A stretch of DNA of 64,000 bases. It comes from Amia ocellicauda. Lineage: Eukaryota > Chordata > Actinopteri > Amiiformes > Amiidae. How positions within the stretch are numbered: position 1 is the first letter of the stretch; the number at the start of each line of letters is the position of its first letter. A program made the translations under genes and the position numbers. Positions 46,620-60,100 of the stretch are shown piece after piece. Location: positions 32,274,298-32,338,297 of the forward strand of contig NC_089856.1 in NCBI RefSeq assembly GCF_036373705.1, in the 5' to 3' direction. The notes under the pieces are model-generated. The model saw nothing but the letters and a program-made list of their open reading frames with translations, made no database searches and was not told where the DNA came from.

Positions 46620-47052
46620 TGATTTTTTTTTTTCTTAACATTTACAGCTATTTAAGACAAAAAAAAAAGTTACAAACATATTTGACCTGCAGTTGCATCA
46701 ATTTCAAAAATGTTACATAAATAAAACTCATATTTATAAATATCTCTTTTATAAACATATAAATAGTTTTTTTAAACATAAATACATTTATGCAGGAATG
46801 AAGTACATGAATGTACAGCAGCGACAATATACAGCTTTGCAGTTTTAGTTTCTACATCATTGTCCGCCATTGTGTAGTGTGTTTATTTGTATGCATTTTT
46901 TTATAATCTTGTTGTTGTATTCTTCAGTAACGCTGGTTCTTCGTACCGAAATTCGAACCAATCAGTTTCTTGAATAAGGATGGTACTTTCTGTTTTCCTC
47001 AGGTGAAGAGCAACTAACACAAAGTTGTCCAAACCCATCGTCCAATTAATCA
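46620..47052 (-). other. NPPC: Probable 3' untranslated exon of NPPC
   Basis: A strong minus-strand acceptor (pyrimidine-rich ATTCTCTTTTTCAG) precedes 47052. Downstream the sequence reads like a 3' untranslated region: A/T-rich with ATTTA motifs and an AATAAA at 46887-46882. It pairs with a GGTAAGT donor 20 bases after the NPPC stop codon. Natriuretic peptide genes have an intron near the stop codon, so a third exon is plausible. The end is approximate. Confidence 0.45.
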
Positions 47053-48441
47053 CTGAAAAAGAGAATGAAAATTGTGAGCAGGGATACTTCTCTAATAAAC
47101 AAGCTTTGGTTTCCAGGAAAATAACAACCACACATTTCCAAATGCATCACCAGAGTTCGGCAAAACAATAGATTTAGTTTTCCCCCAAATTGCTTATTAA
47201 ACTATCTTTCAGTCTGTCTAGTACTGTTTCAAGCTCATCTCTCTGTTTTTGTCTGTCAATTAGTCTTTCCATCCTGGTGGTTTATAGTTACTCTGTGTGT
47301 GTGTGTGTAAGGTGGGCCCTTTCAGAATTTGATCAAAGTCCCTTTTAATACAAATGAGCAACAAAAACTCATAGAATGAGAGTCCATTACTGATACTAAA
47401 AATAAAAATCTATAAATAAATCAACATGGTTGTCCACCAGCTTGGAAATAGCTCCCTAATTATAAAGACATACTCTAACAACCTCAGAGACTCTGTGATA
47501 TTCATTAAACCATGTACTTTGCTTCTGGCCATTGTGTATGATCAAACTTCCTTATTGTTTCAGTCAGTAAAATGTTTTATGAAAGTTAATGATAAGCTTC
47601 ACCCGGAAAATTGCAGTTTACATTACAGGTAAAGGACACGTGTATGAGTTGCAGTTAGACATAAGTCATATCCTGAACCTTATAACAGATGGATAAATGT
47701 ATCCCTGTCCAAAACATTACAAAATGCTGCATTTACACAGCTGCAAAACAGTAGGCAAACATCCATTTGCTTGAATTCCCCGTCAGGGATTATGATTTTT
47801 CTTTATTTATGAAGGTTGGAAAGACTGATACTTTCTTACTTACTTGATACTTTCAGTGTTAAGATAAATAGACTGGTGAAATCTTCTACTCTTGGAATCA
47901 ATTACAAGCATTCTACAGTGATTAACAAGATTATATTAAAATTGGGGTAATTTGATCTATGTGAAAGTAGGCTTCTTTAATTAGCCATCTCTAGGTATCG
48001 GCATTCATTCTAGTGACTATATTTTACTGGTGATAAAACCTGGGGTTTCTCCATTTTTTATGACCTTATATTTCCATAAATACAGTGTAGTGTTTCAGCG
48101 GGTGAATAGTTTTGAACTTTGACCCTGTGCATGCCTAGTGTTGCTGTATGCTAGGATTTTGTGCTGTCTGACGACCTAGTGAACTAAACTTGACACTATT
48201 CCTCACTATGCATTTGATCCAAAATTACCCGCACTTCATCTCTCTCTGGGCAGCATTCATGATGACAAAAAAAGATTTGAAAAAGATTAGATGGGGGTGG
48301 TTGGGGGGAAATACATCAGCTCAGCTTCTATAATTGTTTTGCAAAATATTGGACTACTTATGGCGCAAGAATTTTGTCAGCTCCAATGCTGTATTTTAGT
48401 AATGGTGCTAGTTCTACTTACCACCATTCTGTGCTGCGTCT

Positions 48442-50954
48442 TTAACAGCCAAGGCCGCTTACAGCCCCTATTCTGTCAATCTTGTGGCCGAAGCAGCCTC
48501 TGGAGCCCCCTTTCTTCACCCCGCCTTTGTATCTTCGTGAACTGGGCTGGTCGTTCAGGATCCGGGCCCAGACCGCCTTCGCTCTCGTGTCCAGACGCAG
48601 GTCTCTAAGGAGACGCACTCTTGACCTCACGTTTTCAAGTTTTCCTTCTTGCTCCCCCGATGCAAGGTATTCGGATAGTTCTTCACCTAACAAACTCCTA
48701 AGCGACTGCAATGAAGATAAAAACAAGAAGGCGTAAGAAATAAATATCCCTAACTGTGCCCACCCAAGCACAATACGGCACAGTAAGTGTATGAACAATG
48801 TCCACGTGTTATAGCAGAATATGCTGCCAAATGTGCATAATGGCTTGATGTGTTTTATTAGGAAGAGCATGTTCCATCTTGAGACATCACTTACAGTGAG
48901 TGCATCTCTGCATACTTGCATTACATGTTCATATTGATAGCTATAGATAAGCGTTAACTTATTCACATTGTATGTAGTCACACAGCTTGCGATTTTATAT
49001 AAATATATGAAAAGAAGTTTATATTGTACAGACCTCATCTCTACATTGCAAAGACATACACTCTTTAGAAACAATATACACAATGTAAGTTTAAATGATT
49101 TTCTGATTGATAAGATGCATTCTGGCCTATATTGTAGCATCTGTCATTTTATTTCTATTTTATATTGAGAGAGGAGCAGATTTAGCAAAACAACTGTTTG
49201 GAAGGAGTGGTTGAGAGTGAGAAACCTCCAGCAGGCTGACGGGTCCCTGGTGAGCCTGCCAGGGGCCACGCAGGGTCAGGGCATGGGAAAGAATGGCACA
49301 GGAGGAAAGACAAATCGCTGCTGGCCATGGGAAATCCTTTCACTGCTACCTATGGAGCTCCCTTAGACTATGCTGAATTAACTAGCTTGCTGTTCCAACT
49401 CCCTCCAGTTTGACATCTACATTATTTCAAATGGAGGTTTACACTGCCTCAAATTTCACCTGCAACACTAAAGATTAAAAAATTTTGTTTAGTTGAAAGA
49501 GGCTACATTAAAGAGGCTCTCAACTACTCCGTAGAGATAACGAGAGAAATAAATATAATAGCTATATTGCCGAACACACGGATGTAGCAATCTATTTTGA
49601 GGGCTGTGGTTATATTTCATGATTACCTGTCGAAGTGTGTTTTTGTCTTAACACTGAGCAATGTTTTCTATCATTGGGGGGGGGATATTATTTCTTCTCA
49701 GAAAAAAATGTATTTATTTTTATTTTAGATTTAATCAATAATAGAAACCCAAAAGCATAATGAGAACTAAACATTAGATATTAGAACTGATATTGGCATT
49801 AAGGAGTCCTAACAATCTTTCACCCCAAATTCATGCGTATAATTCTGGAAGGATTATTGTAATATGTATTAATTTGGTTCCTACTTAAAACAGTGTTGTC
49901 TGCCATACCCAGATTTACTCTATCCTAACCCGAAAACATGCAAAATCTGGAAAGATTACATCTCTTTCTGGTTTCTTGAATGAGTTGGATAACATCCGAT
50001 TGCAAACTGAATCAGAAATGTCAAATAATGCTTGTATGGGTGCAAAAGACGCCTGGTGGTGGCACTACACTACTACTACTGCTCGGTTACTTCTGCCACT
50101 TAGATCGCAGAAAACGGGACGTAGAGTTTGTTGGGGATTACGTCAAGATATGGGAAATGTACTGTAACACATCTGTTTAAGTGCAGCTGGAAAACATGTA
50201 AGCGATATTGAAACCAGCATGGACTCCGATAAGACAGGCGTCCGCGCTCCTCTGCGCTCTGCAGCCGTGCGCCGGTACCCGACTGGACTGGGACAGTGAT
50301 GCGTACAGAGCCGGAGAAAGAATAGATGGAAAACTAACTCGATAGAAAGCGCTTATTTTAAATGTCCCCTGGTTTATACCCCAAATGGTGCTACAAACAT
50401 ATGCATGTAAACGATAGGAAACAGACGGGCTTTCATGTATATCACATCTAAAAAGTGGGATCCTATATTTTACTTCAAAAGAGCGATATCTTGCACCAGA
50501 CTTACTATTATATGATTGGAAAACATTTCTATAGGCACTTTCTGGTTACATTAGCGAGAAATCCTTCCAATGTCCATATAAGGCGACTGATGGAGCTAAT
50601 TCATAAAATGTAATGTATTATGATTTTGATTACGTACTAATAGTAGCAGTAACATTAATGACCTATGTAATGTCGTAGGGTAGGGTACCTGAAAGAGGTA
50701 GCACAAAACCAAGTTTAATTATTTTTAACATTTGCATCAAGTGACTTGGTCCTAACTCAAAACTTTCAAACACTTAACACGCTAATTTCACACCACCACT
50801 AAATACATGTGTGGTGCATCAAAAGACTACTTCTGGTGTATAAAATAAAAGTTTGACTTACCTTTTGCTGTGCCTGCGTTAAAGGTTTTGCCTCCATGGT
50901 CACTGACAGCAGGGTCATCAATAGTCCACAAGCCACCCAATGGGAGATATTCAT
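48442..50954 (-). CDS. NPPC: C-type natriuretic peptide precursor
   Basis: Two coding exons on the minus strand: 50954-50862 (31 codons, GTAAGT donor) and 48705-48442 (acceptor TTCATTGCAG, TAA stop); 118 residues (human 126). Secreted hormone that activates the guanylyl cyclase receptor NPR-B; it acts in bone growth, vessels and brain. Exon 1 gives a signal peptide (MNISHWVACGLLMTLLSVTM, then EAKP). Exon 2 gives the pro-region (SLRSLLGEELSEYL; RVRLLRDLRLDTRAKAVWAR), a dibasic site before YKGGVKK and the ring peptide. The last 17 residues, from Cys to Cys (CFGHKIDRIGAVSGLGC), form the disulfide ring, and the protein stops at the second Cys with no tail, which marks CNP rather than ANP or BNP. 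The KK before GGSRG matches the CNP-22 cleavage point. A GGTAAGT donor (48422 is the last exon base) follows the stop. Confidence 0.97.
48706..50861 (-). other. Intron 1 of NPPC
   Basis: Phase 0 intron of 2.2 kb. Contains a short GC-rich patch near 50,235-50,300 and a poly-G run near 49,677-49,684. No nested gene seen. Confidence 0.85.
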
Positions 50955-51084
50955 TGTGCTCTGCTTTGAATGCTAAAGTTTCCTGGTGGTTTAAACAGTC
51001 TTCTTGGCAAGTGGCTTTTCTTCTCTTGCTTTGCTTACTCCAATATACTCAAGTGCTACTGGCTCTGTTATACTCCATTCACGC

Positions 51085-51092
51085 TTTTTATA
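51085..51092 (-). promoter_or_regulatory. TATA box of NPPC
   Basis: TATAAAAA on the minus strand, about 130 bases before the ATG, a normal distance for a short 5' untranslated region. Confidence 0.8.
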
Positions 51093-51100
51093 ACCAGTGA

Positions 51101-51108
51101 TGATGTCA
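51101..51108 (-). promoter_or_regulatory. CRE-like site upstream of NPPC
   Basis: TGACATCA on the minus strand, directly upstream of the TATA box; a one-base variant of the cAMP response element TGACGTCA. Confidence 0.5.
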
Positions 51109-51120
51109 TCTAATGGTGTC

Positions 51121-51142
51121 TCCCCCCTCCCCCCCCCCCTTT
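51121..51142. promoter_or_regulatory. Poly(C) / G-rich element in the NPPC promoter
   Basis: C runs on the plus strand (G-rich on the gene strand) about 30 bases upstream of the TATA box. GC-rich elements in this place drive mammalian NPPC; the role here is inferred. Confidence 0.45.
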
Positions 51143-51149
51143 TCCTTCC

Positions 51150-54100
51150 TTACACCTTGTTGCCAATGTTTTTTTTTTTTTTCTTGTTTTTTACCTGCGT
51201 CTTTGACATGTTTATATTATGAGATTGCATTTTTATTTGATTTTATATGCAGCCTAAATTCCTCCATTACCCATTACTTCAATTAGCCGGTTATAGCAAT
51301 ATCATTTGATTAGCTGTGAGATATATGAAAAGTCATAAAATGCTATTAAATTCGTGTATTCAGTTATTGGACTTTGTATTTGGTGGTCAGATTATTTCAG
51401 AAATTGATGTACTCTTTACATTGATTATCACAATTGAAGATCTGGTCCTAAATAAACCTATTAGTACGGACCACTTCAATCGACCTAGAATGTCCTTGCA
51501 ATTTAGCAATTAATCGGCTTTAGTCTTCACGTATCAAGAATTTATTAATCTGAAATTCCTTGGGTCTTTGGATATTGTAAAGTTTGAAACTGAATATTAT
51601 TTCCGATTGATATTTGCAGAGATGTCAATGAGATGCGAATGGTTTTATCACAGAGCGTTTTAATTTTAATTGTATTTTACAAATTGATTAGTATTCTGCA
51701 GCCAATTGTCCATAAGGGTGGTTGGAGAGTAGTGGTATATTGGTATTTTTAACTGAATAGCGACCATTTTTGGGAAAAAACCAAACATTTTGACAGCGGC
51801 AAAAAAAAAAGAGTGGCTTTAATTAATAATTATGAAAAGGTGATATTGCGTTTTTTTAATTTACTACATATTTGACATGCTTTTATGAATAATGTCAGTT
51901 GTTTTCTTCAATAAAAAAGGTATTACAAGTAGATAAACAAACAAACCATTAACGGTACACCAGTATGACACGGATACAATTAATATTGTAATATGAATAG
52001 TTACATTAGTAGATAGATTATAAAATTACAATATATCAAAAAGACATGCCTTGTCATTGGTTAGATTGCTTTTACACAGTAACCAACATAAACACTCAAA
52101 ACAGCACCTGTAATGACCAACGACTTTAGAATATGGAATAATATAAAATTGTTCTTGATATCATCACCTAGGGCTCTGTCTTATTCACCCCGTAGGAGCT
52201 GAAGTGTTTATACACACTAAGTGTTGCCTAATGCGTTTTTGCACTGCAGCAGAATAAAGCATCACGCTTTGCCTTGGTGGTAACTCAGCTCCATAGAAAT
52301 CCGCAGATGTGCTCAATGACGACAATTAACACATCTGTACAAATCATTAGCCATAATGATTTTATTTTTTACAGTATGCGACTGTTTCGTATATAGTAGT
52401 TGGATATTGTGATGTTTCAAGACGTGTAATAACATAATTGATGACCAATGTGTTTTATATAGCCTAGCTCTGAATGATCTCAAGATTATATCAGTCTGAC
52501 TTCAAAGAAGCAATATTCCTCTTTGTCTTCAATTCTTTATAGCCCTCTAATTGAAAACAAATACTGGCAAGTTAACTGTTGTAAGTTTCTACATAATATG
52601 GTCTACTGTGGCGCAGTTTTGCACGTTATTCGTATTCTCGGATATTTCAGTAGGAGTATGTTAATAAATCAGTTGTGTGCTGCCTTTTTTGTTCATGTTA
52701 CCTGTGCAAAGGCTTCTTCCAGTACAGCGGGATACGCTTTGCGCAGCGTGTGGTTTGTGTGCTGAGGCTCTGACAGGCATGCAAGCTAACAGGAGGGATG
52801 TTGTTGAGAGAGGGCATTGCATGTATTATATTAGCAGTATGTCTGCACTAATAGTTAAAACAAAACAAAACGAAAATAAAATGTGAAAGAGAGATGATGA
52901 TGAATACTACTATTACTACAAATTCAGCTTTTCGACCGGGTGGACTAGCAGACGTCTAAGGCAGGCGTTTTGTACGTTTCTGGAAGAGAAGACCTGTGTC
53001 TCGCCATTGCCCGAGGCGCGGAGTCAAGATAATTAATTAGTTGACAATTTAGTAGGCTAGGCGTGTGATCCTCAGTATACCCCCATTACACAAAGACATG
53101 TTGAAACTAAATAATACACGACTTCTATCTAAACATATATACAGAAAAGTCTATTATTCCATTCCATTCCAATGCGTATTACTCATTTCGGAAACGAATC
53201 AAAGGTCGAGGAACAGGAGGTTTTTGTTTTAAGTGAACATTCAGATATTACAAATTAAGCATCGCTCACAATGCCTGCATTGTTATTACGTGTTGTATGT
53301 TTTCTCTTTGTTCAAATAATGAAATTCTTCAGTTATGTTTTATTACATTTTGTATTTGTCTAATAGACTTTTTCAATCTGTCTGTCTACAATCGTTTTCT
53401 ATTTATCTATAATCTATATCGATAATTGTTATATATTGGGACATGGGACACATGATAAGCATGTGCAGTCACAGCAAGCCATATCCACCTATTGTGCCCC
53501 CCCCCCCCTTGAGAGAACCTTCTGGTTTTCAACACAGAGTGGCAGTGTTTGCTGCCTTGAGGTGCCTGTGAATGAGTTTTAAAATTGTATTTCATCAGGG
53601 TTGATCAAGTAAGCAATCTTCTTCATTGCTGTTCCGATCTTGGGGTTATGGTCTACTAATAGTTTTATCAAAAGCTCCCCTCATTACTGGTGACCAGAGT
53701 TTATTTTGCAAAAGTGAATGCCCTGCTAATATCTGAATAGCACCTTTTCATAAACAATATAGATTTCGGAGAGCCACTATAAATTACAGGAGTGGAGAAT
53801 AATTTAGTTGAAAGGTCTTCTCAAACATTAGCACATGCATTTCTTTAATGTTGCATGAGTGACTCAGTCCTTGAAATGAAACCAAACCAAACAAAAGGTT
53901 TTCTAGTGACATGAAAGTCACCAGCATAAATCACCTGAAACAATTAAACCTGCTCGTCTGACATTTTCACTCCACAGTGATTGGCTGTTCTTGGAATGTA
54001 GACTATGATCATCAAAGGCTTACTGCCACTCTGTAATTAGTGACTCTGATTTTTCAATTGCCAAGCTATTGTAAAGAAGATAAGGCAGATAGCATTTGGA

Positions 54101-57100
54101 GTGCATGTCACCTTGTGCAGGATACCTTCTCTCAAAAATATCTGATTATCTCACACTCATTTCTGCAGTACAAGGTCAGGTTCAATAGGTAACCCTGTAC
54201 TTTTCAGACAGGTAAAAGAGGAAACTAATCACTACAAGCCTACATAACCTCTCCAAAATGATGTGGCATGGATAACCCCCGGTGAGATTACTCTGTCACT
54301 CCATATGGTGAAAGAAGAGTTTCCTGTATTAAAGAGATTAATTGGACCAATGTAAATGATGCTCTTTACCTGACTTGGATTCGGATTCTTGTGGATTGGT
54401 CAGTGAGAAAACTGTAAGATTACACCTACACTGAACCCTGTATTCCCGTTTTTACAAGCCAGAAGACGTGTTGGTGAGGCCTGATAAATATAAATTGGTA
54501 ACTGGCTTCAGTTCTCCTGGCATGGTGAGATTTACAGAGATGAAGCAGGTTTGGCATCTAGCCTTGCACAGTGTAAATGACAAGAACAACAACAAATCTG
54601 ACTTGATTTGAAATTGTTGAAATACACACCCCTTTGTATATACTGAAAGCTGGCAATATAGGGGAACAATGATAATTTTAGACATCATTGTTTCAACACA
54701 ATGCTGTGGTAATGCCGGTCAGTGTACTTCAGACACAAGCTAAATGCAACATCTGTCAGACACCAGCAGTCTGTGCAAAGTGTACAAAGAGTACAAAGTG
54801 CCCAAGGATGTGCGAGTCCTTGTCTGAAGGATTCGCCATTGCAGCTATATCTTACCAGACCATCTATATTCAGCTCCAGTAAACTGTGGACTGCAGACCC
54901 AACAACAAGTTATCTGTGATGGAAAGCCATTCATAAAAAGCCTGTTTACCTGTAACTTCTCCTTGTTAGGGTTTATACCTGAAAACAAATGGGTAATAGT
55001 TTCATATTTTAATCAACATAGTTTATTTAAAAAAAAATGTTAACTACATCTTAATCCATCATTAATTCATTGTAATGGACATGGAACCTAAACAGGATTC
55101 CAGAAGGAGGTGCTTTTGAAAGCTGAATTTTAATCTAAAGGAAGTTTTCCTTTAATAGATAACTGATCAGCCTGCAGTTTGACTGTATTTTTACAGACAC
55201 TGCTGAAAAATACGCTTACAGTACACTTGTGAATGTATAGACACTCAAAGTTTTATTTGTTTTTATTATTTTGCCTCTGAATAACTGATTCATAATAATG
55301 TAATAATTTACTTTAGAAATATCTGTTGACAGTTGTGTGAAGTATATCCGTAAGCTTGCCATGAAAGAAGATTGAATGTAAAAAAAAAAAAAAATCCATT
55401 AATTGATCAGTGTAATGTGACTTGTGCAATGTTTGTTTAAAATGCATAAGCTTTCTCATTGTTCATTTTCACTTTTATCTTCATTGATAGTAAGTGTTAC
55501 GCCATAATTGCTTTCTCATTCATTACACAGGCTGTGCAAACTTACACATGTATAAACTTAAACATGAAGAGCTGACATGAGGCATATAATACGTGTTGCT
55601 TGCCATGCTTTTCTAGGCAGTAAATGATTAACAGGGTGTGGGAAACCTTTTGTCATGTAGAATGTGAATGTGAAAGCTAAAAAAATATACAAATATTAAA
55701 AATGTCCATTGCAAAGATGTTTTAAAAATAAATTCAGTGTATTTTATTGAAAAATGTAAATGAAATTAAAAATGAATGAACAGAATACTTTTCAAATAAT
55801 ATGTTTTAATAATTGTAAAGAGCATTTGAGCACTACAAAGGACTGTGGATCTGTTTATTGTATGCATTTCAATGTGGTTAGAGCAGATTTATTGATGAAT
55901 TAATTAACTGTAAGAACAATCTCAAAACTAAGGAACATACAACTATGAAAAACTAAATGTCTGCATGCTATTTTATTTGTCTCAGTAAAGGCAACACTGA
56001 AATCCAATAAAAAGACATTATATAGTGAATGAATGTGTTTTTAATTAATAAAAGACAGATTCAATTAAACTTAGATTAGAAATGCAGGGCACATGCAACT
56101 ACATGTCCCATCATCCTTTGCAGTGCAGAAGACGAGAATGCTTCAGCGCTCAGTGCAGGAGGGATGTTTGTCTTTCCCACACAAGGGCAGGCTGAGCCCA
56201 CTTTCAGTTTTCCTGTGAATGATGGAGGGTTACCTATTTCAGCAGTTTTCATTGGAAAATCACACTCATAGTCAAGTATTGGTGTGAGAACAGGGTTAGC
56301 ATACAGTTTCTCAGGACAGATCTGTCAGTGAGCCTCACAGCCAAGAAGTGAGCTTCATGTGTTACTCTGAGTGCTGGCCGAGTGATTACCTCATGTCATG
56401 TATTTTAATATAGGATTTATATTTTCTTGTTTTTTACAACCAAGGGACACATTTTTGTAATGCCGCAAGTGTTGGATAACAACTTTTTTTTCTTTTTCTT
56501 TTCCCTTTTTTTATTTAACTCGTTTAATGATGTTACAGATTTTTCCTAGTGACATCATAAAGAATATAGAGAGTTTTGAAGCCCATACCACAAAATGTTA
56601 TATACATAATTTTTAATATGCTTTTCAGCCTTCATGTGGTGGAAACACAGAAAAAAACCTAATGGTTTACATCAGGATGTCACATTAATGGTGCTGGTAG
56701 AGAAGCTGCTCGATCTTACTCTGCCTGGTGTCTCTGAAGCTTTAACACAAATATTGTGTTCCCACTCCTTGGGATAGTGCAATACTAACTACAAGTCCAT
56801 TACAGTCCTATAAATAACAACTTTATTATGCTGTGTTTTATTGCATTTTTGAAAGCAGCTCTGAAGTGATTCGCATATGGGATCATTCAGCTTCACATCT
56901 CCAAACATGGACAGAAGCGGGAGAGGTGGAAGGTCTGATGTAAGGGTTCAGTCAGGTTGTTTTCTGGTGACTGGGGAGTCCACAGTGTCCTGCACTAAAT
57001 TAGGGACATCCCTGACAGCCCTCTGTGTTTATATGTGAAACATAGCTATAGGATTGAGGGACGGATGGATTCCAGAATAGGATTATTTTGCCAATAAATC

Positions 57101-60100
57101 TGGTACACTCTGACCGCACATGGACATCCCTGCACAATAACAATTTGAAGCACACATCCAAGTCCATGATCAAAAGGTAAAGAGAGTACAAAAGTAACAT
57201 TATTGATTTGCCATCGCAATCTCCAATCCTCGATTCAGTTGAATGCCCCATTGAAGTGCATTCAGTTAGGGGTGTGAGCTGAAAAGAGTGGTCCACACAC
57301 ACAGGTCAACCACCTGGAAGAGCTGGAGAGATGTTTTGCATGGAAGAGTATTTGAATATCCCACGTGAGAAGCTGATGAACCTATTATAGACTACAAAAC
57401 GTGCCTCCTCAGTGTAATCAAAGCCGAAGGAGGACCTGCAAAATATTGACTGCTGATTGGTGTGAATACAAGTGAAATTTGTGTATTACGAAATATATGT
57501 CACTATTTTAGACAGATATGCTGTTGATATATCGAATATTGATGGTTATATAATTTTCTTTTTGATTTGTATTGAACAATAAGTGTACACCTGCATTTTC
57601 TTGCTAAATCAACCTTTAGTTAAATTTAATCAAGAATTTGAATACATATTCATCACAATAAATACAACTGATATGCAAATTATTGTTAGAAAATTATCAA
57701 GATGTGAAATTGCTTTTGTATATCTATTAGTTACATATAATTCTATTCAGAATTGAGATCAGTTACAATGATGACCTGCATTTGTATTCTTTATTCTTTA
57801 TTTACTTAAATATGCATTATTAAGAGAGAAAATGCCAGGAAGAAATTCAAACCTAATAAATTACATTGTTTTGGACATTTAAAGGAAACATCTATTGTAT
57901 AGATTTTTTTTAAATAAATAATTCATGATCTAGATCAGAGAGACTGCAATCTGTTTTTAATTTAATTGTGGCCAGAGTTGGGTTCTTTAGTAATAACTTT
58001 AACAGTACATGTGACAAATTACTAACATTCTCTATTAAGTTGTACCATTTCCACTGCTAATGTCTTTAACATACAGCTGCAGATTGAAACCTGAAATAAA
58101 TAATATTATAGGCAAGCTGATGGATTTATGTAATGGTCTGACCTTAAAGAACATATTCAAATGATAAGCAGTGACATTATTATCTTACTAAATAATAGAA
58201 GCCTTTTTAATATCTGTCGTGATATTAAAATATCACAACATTAACACACATATCTTTGTGTTGTTTTAATCCCCAAATGGGTTGAAAATAAATCTTCCAC
58301 ATTCAATTTTCAATCTTTTCTGAGACTATAAAACATGTTGTAAGGTTTATGGGTTGTATAAGTTCATATGACAACAAAACAGAATGAAACATAGAATTAA
58401 AACGGTTTGTGAAAGATTATAAGGAAGCTACAAAAAAAGGTTTGATATATCTTTAGTTTACACAAAAATATGGTGTAGACACTTTCTCTCTTTGATTATC
58501 TCATTACACATCCACGTTCCTCTTCTTTGAAAATCTGGACTTGTTTTTGTGAGATTTAAATTTCCCCAAAGGTAAAATAATAAGGTTTGCAATCGCAGGA
58601 GGTTTGTCCTGGAGCAAACAAAAACCTCCAGCTCAACGGCAAATACTGATTACATTAACCCACATATGTATGAATCAGCCAGATTAGCTTTACCAGTTGC
58701 TGTAAAGTTATAATGCATACAGGGTGTCTAAAGCCGAGTTTCATAAAATAGAAATTAACAGTGTCACTGAAAGCAGTGAGATACCAATTTAAAATTAGGA
58801 AGACATCATGTAATGTAAAACCTTTTTTTTCAGTGAAGTCTCACTTGGTCAAAGAACCAATAAAAATGTTTGCTGTAATGTCTGAAAAAGTGCTACTTTT
58901 ATAAAGTGATGTAATAGCTCACATCTTCCTAAACTACAATTCCATAACCACAGATGGCATTGTTAATTAATTTCACTCCTAAGACAACAGCGGCTAAATG
59001 GAATTAAAGGGTTAATCATTACATTTCCCATTCATAAAAATACTTTATTGCCACAGAACTTATTTCATATGGATTTGAGTTCCAGTCTTTAGAGATGAAA
59101 AGTTATTGCATGGCATCACTGTACAAGCTATCCAGTATTAAAACATATTTATACTGCATAAAAGGACAATAAACTGGATTTATTAAGATTTAAGGCAAAC
59201 AGCAGCTCTATGTGAACACTGGGAAATGGGAAAACTAAATTCACCAGAAATGTTTTAGTTTTAAATGTATTTTATTTGCCAATTACTAAGCTTGTTTTTC
59301 AGAAAGCAGTTTTGTTCCTTCACTAAAATGATTTGCGTGTATATGCTATGAAATGTGCTGGATAAACCAGGCCTCTTAGTTTATGTTTCTTGCTCGAGTC
59401 ATCAGTATATGCATTTTGACATGTTTGTATGGTGTTACATAGAAATGATTAAATAAATCAACAGTTTCATACCACTACACTTTTTTTTTAACATATGCTT
59501 GCAATTGCAATAAACTGAACATTATACATACTTTGTATCAGCCAATATTATTTTCATGTCTTGTTTATGATTAAATAAAATAAATAAATGACAACAAATA
59601 TAAGGTGTGCCAATTAATTGCAGACACTTCCAAATTCCCAAATGAGGTATATATGAACACACATTTTATTAAATCAACCATTATAAAGCCATAAAGGAAA
59701 TATGGATTGTGACTCACATAATTTTGTTTGAACTGTGCAATTATGTTTCCGTGGGCTATAAAAAATGTAATATGTATAACCAGCAGCCTATTTCACAGTA
59801 ACAATTTGAAGCAGGATTAATCACAACATATTGATTAATTTGTAAACAAGAACAGACTGCAATGATTGATAGAGAAGAAAAAAACATAAAAAGACTGAAT
59901 TAGTATAAGCACTGCATACCACCCACTCCTGCACACCTCCTCAGTGTCTCTCTGAACTCCCTGGAAGATTACATGTAAAGCTTTTTGTGACTATCAGCTA
60001 TTCCAGAAAAAGGAAACCATGCCATAGCTTTTAAAAAAAATAATGGACAAATAATGCATGACATTATTAAAGGACAGAATTATACAAAGAAAAAATGTTT

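Noticed and set aside
48706..49140. Upstream part of the 232-codon open frame containing CNP
   Set aside because: Reads into intron 1; a proper acceptor at 48706 and a signal-peptide exon at 50954-50862 explain the gene better.
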